The notes under the pieces: model-generated
The model's input: only the letters and a program-made list of their open reading frames with translations
What the model was told of the DNA's origin: nothing
Databases searched by the model: none
NCBI GenBank assembly: GCA_009760855.2
Contig: WPIO01000048.1
Coordinates: 1,471,501-1,535,500, forward strand
DNA length: 64,000 bases
Direction of reading: 5' to 3'
DNA from: Cristatella mucedo
Lineage: Eukaryota > Bryozoa > Phylactolaemata > Cristatellidae
Translations under genes and position numbers: made by a program
Part shown: piece after piece, positions 20,970 through 35,379 of the stretch
Layout: the number at the start of each line of letters is the position of its first letter
How positions within the stretch are numbered: the first letter of the stretch is position 1

Positions 20970-23900
20970 AATAATAATGCGCTTAATAAAGCACCCTCAG
21001 AGAACTCAATCTCTTTCTAGGCGCTTAACATTTGCTGCAAAGGGAAACGCGACTTAATATTGAGTAATATCGTGCTCTATAAACAACATGAATAACATGG
21101 TTAGGGGTGACATGCACAGGGTCGGCATGCATCTGTAATTAGTGGCAGCATGCTTAGTGTCAGCATGCATAAGCGTATGGAGGACGAATTGCAGGGACCT
21201 ACTAAATCCGGTCCTAAATAGGTGTGTTTTTAAGTTACTTTTATATGTGGTCAAGTCATCGGATGCTCTGACGCAAGTCGTGAGGGAGTTCTAGGCTTTG
21301 GGAGCATGCGAGCTAAATGCACGGTTTCCAAAGGATTTGAGGCTCGTACGAGGGATTGGTAAACAGTTGAATTCCGAAAAGTGGGTGGTACGATGCTTGG
21401 CCTGTGGTGTGGATCTGAATTATAGGCTGTAGCCATATCATGAAGTGGCCTAAAAGTGAGCGACAATACCTCGAAGTCAATCCGTTGCTTGACTGGTAGC
21501 CAGTGCAGGTCGGCGAGAAGTGGTGTGATGTGAAAACTTTGACGCTCACGACAGGCACGCCTAGCTGCAGAGTTTTGCCCCAGCTGCAATCGCCTGATCG
21601 TACATGCTGGTAGGCCAGTAAGCAGTGAGTTGCAGAAGTCGAGACGGGATGTCATGAATGCATAGACTAACTTATACGTGGTATCCTTATCTAAACCAGC
21701 CCAATTCTTAGCGATGTTATGTAGCTGAAAGTAGGCAGATTTGCCTATGGACCTGACGTGGTCGTCTAACGAGAGGTCACTTTGGAACATGATGCCTAGA
21801 TTTTGAGCTGATCTAACAGGAGATTTGCTGACAGAGCCAATTTTGACCGTCAGCCTTTCCAATTTGTGAATCACACTGGGTTTGCCCATAACTAGTAAGT
21901 TAGTTTAATCGTCCTTTAGTTTCAGATAATTAGCTGCCATCCAAGTGCGGATGTCGTCAATACATACAGCAAGTGAGTTGAGAGAATTTGAGCTGCTTGA
22001 AGGCTGGGAGGGATCAAAGCGAAGGTACAAGTGAGTGTCATCCGCATAGATGTGAAAACCTAGATTGTGCTTTGCAATCGTATAAGCAAGAGGAAGAGAA
22101 TAAACCGTGAAAAGAACCGTACCTAGCCCGGAGCCCTGAGGTACCCCAAATTTTAGAGGTACCTCGGATGATCTTTTTTCATTCACGTTAATACTCTGGA
22201 GTCTCCGACTGAGACAGAACCTGAACCATTGCAGAGCATTGCCAGTGATGCCCAGGTGAGATTAGAAACGCTGTAAAAGAACCTTGTGATCGATAGTATC
22301 AAAAGCGGCCGAAAGATCGAGCAAAACAAGCAGAGACACTCTACCCATGTCTGCATTCCTAAGTAGGTCGTTGTAAACCCTAAGCAATGCTGACTCTGTG
22401 GAGTGATTAGCTCTAAAGCCAGACTGGAACTTACTGGCAAGCTTAGAGGTTTTGATTTATGAGATTAGCCGGTACGCTACGACCCGTTCCGCTGTCTTTG
22501 ATAGGAATGGTATGAGGGAGACTGGGCGGTAGTTGCTACAGTTCTCTTCGTCCAGTATCATAATAATGAGCATCAGGTAAGGAGCTCATCTGGGAGCGGT
22601 TGAGAAGATGACCGTCGATGTCAACATTTATGGATTATGCATATGTAATTCAACAATTTTTTAATAGAAGCTAGAATTGGCCTTTGCTAGGATCGATTGG
22701 TGAGACCTAGAGTAGTCTTCATATACCTGTCGATGGACAATCAGTCCTGATCTTTTTTTAATGCGTTTTCAAGCTTGTGCATAGTAGACCTGGCTAGATT
22801 AATGACCGTGGTAAACCGTAGGCCGTCTGGGTGAGGGCGCACAGTGAGCTTTGTCAGAGGTGTCAACTCGTCGAGCGTGTCAGCTAGTGTCGTGTTCTAG
22901 CTATCTGCCAATGATGACAGTTTGGTGGGAGGGCTGAGCAGCAGAGGTAAAGCAGATATTCTCGCATGGACGGCATCGACGTCAAAGGTCTTGAGGTTTC
23001 GCGATTCACAGGTTGTTTTAGAGGAGGAGGTGGGCATACACTGTAGATTGAATGAGATCTGCATGTGGTCAGATGCGGGAGATTTGGTAATAGTTGGTGA
23101 TGACAAAGTGCAGTTTTATGAGAAAATCTGGTAGAGTGTGTAACCCTTGATGTGAGTATGGCCATGCATATGAACCAAACAGACAATGAATCTGTCAATG
23201 CATGAAATTTAGTGCTGAAGGCGTCAGATAAGTTATGAAAGTGAACTTTGAAATCACCCATAACGAGGAAGGATCGATTGCTTGTGCACAAAATAGAAAC
23301 GAGACCGGAGAAATATGAGATAAAGAGGATCTGGTACCTTACGGGCGATAGACTATTGCCACGATCGTTAGCTTGTTTTCGGATGAGACAAAGACAATTG
23401 AATCAAGAGACTGCTTCGAGGGTACTGTAACGGCTTGAAGTTGAATTTCGAGCTCACGATAACAGCAACTCCGCCTTCAGTTTTGATTGATCTAGGGGTG
23501 AGAAATAATGAGAAACTAGTTGGGGTCCTGTCTTTAATTTTCGGGCAGTTTATCAATTTAAGCCAAGTTTCAGTTAGGCCGAGCAGGTCGAGACTATTTT
23601 CAGAAATAAGGTCGATTATTACCAGAGGCTTATGGCACATTGATGGAGGATTCCAAAGGCGAACTTTAAGTCAAGCCCATTGAGTTATAGCAGGCCTGAT
23701 GACGACTAAGTTAGCGAGATTTACAGCGATGCATGTGGGGGAGTTTGCTGAGCGGTTCGAGACGATGCTAGGAATGCCAAATGTGCGGGTACTCAGCTTG
23801 CAGCTCCAGCCAAAGAGTGGTGACCCAGTTGGCAGTTCCGGCCACTACAGCGGCTCCTGGGTGCTTTTCCTTTGTTAATGCATACTTCACAAATCTTAGC

Positions 23901-24234
23901 AACAGCATTAATATCTGGGAATGCATTTGATCTACGATGACGAAGCGATAACAGCTGCTGACGATCATAACTAACATGCAGGTTACTTGCGGCCGGCGAA
24001 GCTAAGGTAACCGCCGGCGTGGGAGACCCAGCATCCCGAAGCTATAAGCGTTTCGATATCCATAGGAACGTCATTTCCAATGCATTACGGTTGAATAACA
24101 ATCAGAATAACTTTTAACAGGTATTAGCTGTATCGTTTCCGTATACGAGGTTCGCAAGAACTTCGACTTTCGGATGAATTCTGCAACGAACTCGAAAGCA
24201 CGTGAGAGCGCTCCATGTCGGGAGGCGAGATTGA
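20970..24234 (-). mobile_element. LINE A, full-length but internally deleted copy
   Basis: It has the 3' triplets and stem-loop at 20970-21030 and the common 5' end (GGAGGCGAGA) at 24221-24230. TATATAAG occurs just outside both ends (20962-20969 and 24235-24242), a good target-site duplication. Relative to the 8999 copy, about 350 bp between the RT start and the linker are missing at about 22558. It lies antisense in the TMC intron 19958-28384. Confidence 0.9.
21251..24090 (-). pseudogene. LINE A endonuclease-reverse transcriptase, decayed
   Basis: Only pieces of frame remain: 21251-21889 and 21905-22186 (RT, with YADD), 22183-22440 (a shifted frame of the AFD region) and 22884-23291 and 23368-23640 (endonuclease pieces, including GDFKVH). 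Frameshifts, stops and the internal deletion exclude a functional product. The N-terminal codon at about 24090 reads ATG, supporting the start inferred for the family. Confidence 0.85.
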
Positions 24235-24399
24235 TATATAAGTACAGACTAAATGCATGTGCGGTCTCTGAAGAATATAAGAAACAGCAATGCTTTAAGA
24301 GGTCGATGACAAGGATAAGCCAGGGTAAACAAACAATTTTCAGTAAAGTAGGCCGAGACGTGACAAGGAATCTTTTTTTGATGTTTATTGAGCCTGCCA

Positions 24400-24503
24400 C
24401 CATTTAACATTCGATCGTGCTTCCTTTGCAGCAAATGTAAAGCCTAAGCAAGAGATGGAGTTCCCTGAGGGTGCTTTATCAAATTTATTATTCTTATTGT
24501 TAT
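24400..24503 (+). mobile_element. LINE A 3' end fragment
   Basis: About 100 bp matching the last part of the 3' UTR, the stem-loop (TAAGCAAGAGATGGAG and GGGTGCTTTATC) and the ATT-like tail, on the plus strand. Confidence 0.75.
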
Positions 24504-24842
24504 TAAAATCATTACTCTTTTACAGTGAATGCAGCGCTTGAACGTTACATACGTCAGTGTTCAATGATGCTTCAGCTAGCACTCAATATTTTTGTGACAG
24601 ACAAGGATGGCTAGGGGCTATGCACCAATCATAACCACCATCATGCACGGTAGATAGATAGGCAATTTTTGAGTTAAAAAGGGTAGACTGAATTTAACAA
24701 ACCAATTTTTGGCTCGGTCGTGGATTTCTTATTTAAGCAAGCATACATTTCTTGCAATATTACACGGCTGAGTGTGCTTAGACTTAATTGTGGTACTTTT
24801 GTGGTCATATCCGGAGAGGTACATTAGAACTATGATGTATAT

Positions 24843-24886
<44 letters not shown>

Positions 24887-25334
24887 CCATAATCAGTACC
24901 GAGTAAACATGAAATAGGCGAGCCGAGCGGAGCGATGAGGTTAGGCTCTCCTGCTTGCAAGGTGTTACCACACATATTCTCTTGATTGTAAGGTCATTTA
25001 ATTTGAGATTGTTTTCACTATTGAATTGAAATTTTGGGAAATGCTAACTGAAAGATACTCAGAAAAGTTTGAAAAATTGCTAGGCAGTTGGTTTAATCGA
25101 AAATCTCCGGCACCATGGTGCCTTTCATCTGAATAATTAAGACAGCTTAAAGGGTGCTCGAATGTTACATCGGTCAGTCGGGATAGTATGCATTGTAAAT
25201 AGAGTGCACATAAGGCGTATTCATGAGGTGCCACAGAATTTACAAGTTCGTGACGACTGTTGACTGATGTCATCTTCACAATACTCAAACTATCATAGTT
25301 CAAGGCGGGTTAAACAAGGCAAGATGATGGGCAC
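24504..25334. other. Intron sequence with an AC/AT microsatellite
   Basis: No gene is seen. A run of AC then AT dinucleotides lies at 24840-24886. Confidence 0.4.
24840..24886 (+). repeat. (AC)n(AT)n microsatellite
   Basis: ACACAC units are followed by about 17 AT units. The open frame seen across it on the minus strand is a product of the repeat. Confidence 0.9.
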
Positions 25335-25620
25335 TCGAGAAGGACTTAGTAATCGATTATATCAAAAGCTGCCGAGAGTTCCGGCAGAACTAGCAGAGCA
25401 ATTTAAGTAAATACTACTAGGAGGGAAGCAATGGCAGTCAAAGAGATGCTGAATTTTAGCAGTGTATGGTTCCAAATTATGAGTAACTTTGTAGATCTTT
25501 TAAACCAGGTAACTCTTTAGGTCTTCTTTTTTAAACCAGGTCTTCAGCTCTTCAGCCACCACTTTCTCATGTTAGATTGATATTTATTAATGGCAGAAGA
25601 CAGGATGGGCTAATGTCATT
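25335..25620 (-). mobile_element. LINE A RT fragment, old
   Basis: The text TATCAAAAGCTGCCGAGAG matches the antisense of the SAAFDTI coding region. Further on, the TTCAGCTCTTCAGCCACCAC and TGGCAGAAGACAGGATGGG segments match the region just upstream of it in intact copies. Indels are many. Confidence 0.65.
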
Positions 25621-25744
25621 TACGTCCTCCCACTCGAGGAATGGTATTTTAAACATTTATGGGCAGGGATGTACGTGCTACATTGTTATCGTGAAAGAAA
25701 ATGTCTCGCATATCAGAAGAACTTGAGCCACAGAGAAGAACATA

Positions 25745-26010
25745 GCCATAAGAGAACTTAATCTCTTCCTAAGAACTTTAAATATGCTGCAAAAGAAGCA
25801 AGGTCAAACGGCTAGTAGTAGGATGCTCAACGATAACGAGCATAACATGGCTAGAAGTGACATGCACTGGGTCAGTATGCAAATATTCGGCAGCATGTAC
25901 AGTCTCAACACGCACGACCACATGCAGGAAGAATGATAGGAACCCGCTAAGTGCTGCGATAAATGGATACGTCTTAGCATCTTTTGAAATGATGCCAAGT
26001 CAGAGTAAGA
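25745..26010 (-). mobile_element. LINE A 3' end fragment
   Basis: It carries the complement of the stem-loop (AGAGAACTTAATCTCTTCCTA), the 3' UTR and the final codons; the triplet tail is lost. Confidence 0.78.
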
Positions 26011-28318
26011 GTTTTATGAAATTTTGTTACGCTTTCTGCTGCTCCTAATTCTTCTCTTTCGTCAAACAAGTTTAACTACCTTTACCTATATATGTCAGAA
26101 GCTCAGATTTGGTATTAGTTAGACCAAGTTCTCCAACCAGACCATTTTGGTCTTTATGGTTAGAAAAGTATGGCATTCTCTCTTCAATAGCATCTGTGAA
26201 ATTAGATACTATATCTTAAGCATGTTCTAGCTGTCTGTCATGCGGCCCTTTCCTGGAAAAGACTGATTCCTGAAAAAAATGTTGGCGATGGGGAACTTGG
26301 GCCAGTTTGGTATTGGGGCGAAGCACAAAAGAATGTGCACGCAAAGACATGATGGGAGATGTGCTCTTGCTAGTTATATATGGGAAAAAGTCGTTTCATT
26401 ACAGAAGCAGAAGTTGCTTGAATGGTCAGTAGGTTTATGCCAAATTCTATGGACAAGAATAAAACGGCGATATTTCATGCGGTACTTAATATGGTGCAAA
26501 AACATGTAACTTACGAGCAGCAGATCGCTTTTTCTTTAATAGCTGGATTGGCGTGCAGTCATTTTTGTCATGAGAAATGACATTCCCCAGTCTTACCTTT
26601 ATGCTCGTCACGCATGCGAGATGATGCTTCAAAGGCTAATGAATCTTAGCGCATACTTTTCCGGATTATTCTTTAGCCTCTTTTGGTATAATTGACCTCA
26701 CGTGCAGCAAAATACATCTACTGCTTTAAGTCAACATCTTGATGCCATGTTCATCGAATTTTGCGACTCAATATTCCCTTCGCTTGCAATTAAATTATTT
26801 GCAGTGTTTGTTTAAGTACCAGTAATATAAAACTTTTATGAATACTGCTCTCTAGTGTTTAAAAGTACCAATACCAACGCAATTTATTTTGACCTTGGAG
26901 AACTTTACCATTATTCAGGCACTTTAAAGTCTGCTGCAATAGAAGCAATAACCAATAGCTACGGGAAGAAAGGGTATCTAGCTTAGCATGATGGAGTATA
27001 TGACATAAAAACAATCAAAGATTTTGGAAAGGCTCGCACAATAAATTTGGCTAAAAGGGAGCTGCGGAAGTACATATTTGTATTTCAACGCTGCCGGGGG
27101 TTAATCTGGTTTAATTATATGTCAGACAAAAAAATGCATTAACCTGTGTGATAAAATGGCATGGCTATTTCAAAATAAGTGTATGCCGAAGCAATAGGCC
27201 TAACCAAAGCAATACATGCACTAACCTTTTAAATGTCTAATTAACTTTCACCGAAGTAGATGCTCTTGCTCAAAAGGGAAACCGCAAACAGTGCACGCCA
27301 CTCAGACTTCTAGCTGAAAGCTTCAGGTGCTAGCCAGACCAATCGCAGAAACTACCCGCGTAAGAGTTGAATTGGCCTCTAGTGCGTCGGCTGACCTTAC
27401 CAAAATGTCCACCTACCCCTCAGTAATTACTGAAGTGCTACGACGCCCGGTAAAGTGCGAACCAGCTTCTTAGGCAGTAGCAAAATCAGAAAACTTTAAG
27501 ATATTATTGTCCAATGAACGGACGTTGAGTTTTAGCGGAACCTAGCCTATTTTATATTTAATCTTATGAAATCGCATTTCCTTCGCAAATAATGAACGTA
27601 AATTGAAATTTGCTAACCTTTTGTATCTGGCAGCATTGTCCAGAAACATCGCCTTTTAAGATGACGCAAGAAGGTGCAAGTCGAGGACAAATGCATGGAA
27701 CGTACATTTTAGAGCTCACGGAGAGCTCCTGTCGATACGCCACGAGCTACCCACCCTGACTCTGACCCTGACCTTGACTCCGACCCTTACCATGACTCTG
27801 AGTCAAAGGGCGAGCTTTTTCTTGCTAGTCTATCTGCAGCTGGCCGTATCGCATATCATCAGACTCGGATTAGCGAGCCCTGCTATGATGTTGCCAGCTA
27901 CCATATGGTCATGCGTCATTTGCATCACATGTTAAGTTACTAGAAAGTGATTAGGTTCTCTGAGAGAGCTTAAAAAATACTTTAATGAATTTTTAACGTT
28001 TGGATACAGTCGTGTAGGTTAGGGTTCTACTAGACTCCTTAGAATACGGCATGCGTTTTGGGATTGTGTTTCTAGAGTTTGAGTTGAAGGTGAACATTTA
28101 GGAATACCGGGTAAAAGAAGAATGTAAAGTCATCCAACTGATTTTACTAAATTAAGTTCAGCACGGGCGTTCTCGCATCGTACGCTCTGTAGTAAAATGC
28201 AGCTTAAGACTTTCGGATGCTTGTACTACTCTAAGAGCTGGCACAAGCAAGCATGGTCTCTGTGATTTGCACTGGGCTACTTGCTTCTGCTATCGTTTGA
28301 CTGGAGCTGCCTAGGATC

Positions 28319-28324
<6 letters not shown>
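26011..28324. other. Intron sequence with faint LINE tails
   Basis: No exon is recognised. Weak matches to the LINE A 3' stem-loop occur at 26885-26950 (minus) and 27937-27985 (plus). At 27755-27803 a short GACYCT-type repeat is present. The frame at 26279-26509 shows no domain. Confidence 0.4.

Positions 28325-28370
<46 letters not shown>
28325..28370 (+). repeat. (CT)n microsatellite used as a polypyrimidine tract
   Basis: Twenty-three CT units end 14 bases before the AG of TMC exon e, where a splice acceptor needs its pyrimidine tract. Confidence 0.9.
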
Positions 28371-28373
<3 letters not shown>

Positions 28374-28384
28374 ATCCACTGCAG

Positions 28385-28491
28385 CCTGAGTACTGCTGGG
28401 AAAACTACATTGGCCGACAAATGTACAAGCTGGTCATCATGGACTTTCTCATGGTTCTATTCAGCGTGTTTATCCTCGAGGCTCCTCGCGG
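28385..28491 (+). CDS. TMC: TMC exon e (CWEN motif and TM6)
   Basis: The acceptor is CACTGCAG|CCT and the donor CGCG|GTAAGT. It encodes PEYCWENYIGRQMYKLVIMD and then a hydrophobic stretch (FLMVLFSVFI). C-W-E-x-x-x-G is the most diagnostic TMC motif, directly ahead of TM6. The (CT)n run at 28325-28370 ends 14 bases before the exon and acts as its polypyrimidine tract. It starts in phase 0 and leaves two bases. Confidence 0.9.
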
Positions 28492-28832
28492 GTAAGTAAA
28501 GCAGTGCGTGCGCCAATAAACGTAATCACGAGGCTCCAGCTGGCACGTGCGTGCGCTCAAAGTTCACTGCAACGACACAGGATGCAGCAGTCGAGTCTCT
28601 GAAACAATTATTATAGCTTCACTTTGTTGAAAGTGCCATGGTTAAAGCTGCCTTCGGTAGTGAAGCTAGTTCTTACCATATAGAAAACTCCTTCACTGCT
28701 AAGGCAAACTTCAGTAATTAGGTGATATAATAAACTTCCTAGTGACCAGTAGTAAGATAAAATAGAAGACCTCAAGTAAGAATTAAGCTGGTTGTATTAA
28801 CTAGGACCTGCGGCAAAACAGCTCTTGGCAAG

Positions 28833-28848
28833 CCCCCCCCCCCCCCCC
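28833..28848 (+). repeat. C16 homopolymer
   Basis: A run of 16 C in the intron after TMC exon e. Confidence 0.9.
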
Positions 28849-29044
28849 GATGCTTTTCGGTACAGTCAAACGACACTAGAGCTTGGACATAGTATAAGTA
28901 CTAGTACCTTTCTTTTTAGCACTCAGTCTCTTATATATTAATTGAACACGCCTGTCATGTCAGTAAATAAAGGCAACAGGCCGATAACGACCATCCTAGG
29001 TACGTCTGAAATGTGGGGTACCTCCGGGGTCCATGCTAAGTCCG

Positions 29045-29460
29045 TTTTTTCACGGTTTATACTCTCCCTTTTGCCGATGTGATTGCCAAGCACAATCTAG
29101 GCTTTCACTTCTATGCGATGACACTAAGCGTGTAGCTTTTCTTTGATCCCTCCTAGCCTTCGAGCACCTCGAATTTTTTCAACTTCTCTTGCTACATGTA
29201 TTGATGACATCCTCACATTGATGGCAGCTAATTTTCCTAAATGGAATGGTGATAAAACTAGCTTAATAGTTATGGACAGACCAAGTGTGATTCAGAAATT
29301 GGACAGGCTAACGCTCAAAATTGGCTCCGCCAGCATATCTCCTGTTGGATGTGCACGAAATCTAGGTATCATGTTACAAAGTGTCTTCTCGTTAGACGAC
29401 AACATCAGCTCCACAGACAAGTCGGCCTACTTTCATCTTCATAAGATTGCTCAAAAAGAC
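29045..29460 (+). mobile_element. LINE A RT fragment, internal
   Basis: It matches the RT from the FTVYTLPFADV segment through the YADD site (which is broken by a one-base deletion) to the QLHNIAK segment, on the plus strand. Both 5' and 3' parts are missing; the right edge abuts a LINE B piece at 29461. Confidence 0.85.
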
Positions 29461-29555
29461 AATGTGGGTGTTATGCAGAAGAGTTTTGTATAGCGCATTC
29501 ACAGCCTAAGCGGCTTTCGGTACGCATAGTGTGTCGTGTTCAGAGACCTTATGTG
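29461..29555 (-). mobile_element. LINE B 3' UTR fragment
   Basis: The complement of this stretch matches the LINE B 3' UTR of the 51 kb copy (the ACCGAAAGC, CTTAGGCTGTGA and AAACAAAACTC segments). It lacks the final 50 bp and the ACATT tail. It is joined directly to the LINE A fragment on its left. Confidence 0.7.
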
Positions 29556-33098
<3,543 letters not shown>

Positions 33099-33585
33099 TT
33101 TTTCTTTTTTACGTCAAACTAGCTTTTATCCAAAATTAAAACTTTAGTGACGGACTTTTACTCAAAGCAACAGTATTTGTGTAATAGTTTCTGAAATAAG
33201 TACATTGCCAAAATTTCTCCTGCTCAAACAAAGTTGTGTGGGAAGTACTCGCTATCTTCTATACCTTTGAGGTAGAAGGAAATGCAAATGAACACTCACT
33301 ATCCAGAAGGAAGTACAGTTTAAATTAATTTTATTTAATACAAAGTTAATATTTGTTAGATATTTCATAAGAACCTTCACACTTTGTTTTTATTATGAAT
33401 CTGTAGCGTTGCTTAATCAGTTATTTAGCTTCTCTCTTCTCAACAATCGCCGCATATTTTATTTTCATTTCTCAGGTTTTACGTTGATGAGTCTGCGATT
33501 TGACAAGTTAACTCACCTAATAAAAAATTGTGTCTAGTTAATTGTCCTTTTTTTCTAGATAATATTTTCACGTGCCACTGACGTA

Positions 33586-33689
<104 letters not shown>

Positions 33690-33843
33690 TTCACGCTTGT
33701 CTTATTGTCGGAGCAGTTGCCTTGCGTATTAAACATTACAGTTATTCCGGCTGTTCTACTGCAATTGAATAGTGACGGCCATACTCATATGTCTGCGGCT
33801 TCGCGCTCTAGCGTTCTGGTCAACTTGAGCCTGTTTTTTCTAG

Positions 33844-34033
33844 AGCTATGTACAGGGCCTGGAAAGATAAATGGCGCCTCGTTGACCGTGTTGGTCTGCC
33901 TGAGTTTGACATACCGGCGAAGGTCTTGGACACGTCCTACACGCAGACGCTGTGCTGGATATCATTCATTTTCAGTCCGTTCATACCTATCATGACCTTG
34001 GCAACAACTTTAACAGTCTTCTTCTTAAGAAAG
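33844..34033 (+). CDS. TMC: TMC exon f (FDI motif and TM7)
   Basis: The acceptor is TTTTTTCTAG|AGC and the donor AAAG|GTAAGA. It encodes a basic loop, then FDIPAKVLD and QTLCWISFIFSPFIPIM. This matches the TMC sequence E/F-F-D-I, N/K-V-L, Q-x-x-x-W and x-P-x-x-P of TM7. The first base completes the glycine codon left by exon e. Confidence 0.9.
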
Positions 34034-34904
34034 GTAAGATCAGAGCGTGGAATGCCTGTCAACATTTTTTGCACAACATGATAGTTGTCGTAAAATTCAA
34101 CTGACATCATCTAGGCTGTCTAGCTTGAGTTTTTCGTTGGTGTGACTCAGCGAAAGCGTTAATACGTGAATAATGCGAGTCTTTAAATGCAAAGACCGAT
34201 TCATGAATCGTCGTAAGGGTTTTGAAAGAATTTATGAGCATTGCCATTTAAAGAAAAACGTGCAGGTATGGAATTGAAGAGCATATATGCGAAGGAAGTG
34301 AAAGAATTATAAAGTAATTACCTAAGTCCGAGCTTTACTAGGAACAAAAGTGATGGTCGCATACCGACCGTACAGCAAGGGGAACTAGCCTAATGATCGA
34401 TCACTGATCAAAGCTATAGGGGCTGGCTGTACCACTAAGGGGATTACCTAAGGAAGATGGCTGAAAGCATTTGGCCACGTGCAATACTTATTAGCATCAC
34501 CTTTGCTAGCTTACTACCAAGATTAAAAACAGGTGTATATTCAGGGAACGAACTATATATTTAGCCAGAAAATTAGTCTTATAATCTGGTTTGCCAGTTA
34601 CACCAACTTACGAGAGTAAATTAAAAAAACCTTAGGTGTGATTTTAATCTAGGTTTGAATTCAAGGGCTTGTTAAAGCAAGCGAATTGGTTATAGAATCT
34701 ACCGGAGACTTTTAGAAAGAGGTGTGTCAGCCGACCTGCTACTGGTTACCTTACTTCAACCTTGCCACTATCCGCCTATCCCTCTGGAATGATCACAATT
34801 AAGATGTCAGCATGGCGAGAACTATGTGACGTAAGTACGACAACGTTCAGGTACCCAAAGACGTTATTATCATTAAAACCATTATTTTTATGCAAATAAT
34901 ACAA
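34034..34904. other. Intron sequence, nothing recognised
   Basis: The stretch between TMC exon f and the LINE A copy at 34905 shows no exon or repeat. Confidence 0.4.
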
Positions 34905-35379
34905 ATACAATTGATAAAGCACCCTCAGAGAACTCAATCTATTTATAGTCTCTTTGCATTTGTTGCAAAGGAAACACGACCGAACGGTGAATTGTATCAT
35001 GCTTGATAAACAACATGAATAACATGATTAGGGGTGACATGCATAGGGACAGCATGCAAGTGTGCTTAGTGGCGGCATGCACAGTGTCAACCAATATAAG
35101 CACATAAAGGATTAATCAGAGGACTGAATAAATGCCATCATAAATAGGTGCGTTTTAAGTTTATTTGTAAATGCGGTAAGATCAGGGACGTCGTAAAATG
35201 AGTCAGGAGGGAATTCAGGCTTTGGGACCATGCGAACTAAATGCTCAGGGCGAAAAGATTTGAAGTTTGTACGAGGTACAGGTAAGCAGTTAGATTCCGA
35301 AAAGTGGGTGATATGTTGCTTGGCCTGGTAGGGCAGACGATCTGATAGGTAGGCTGAAGCTAAAGAATAAAGGAACCAA

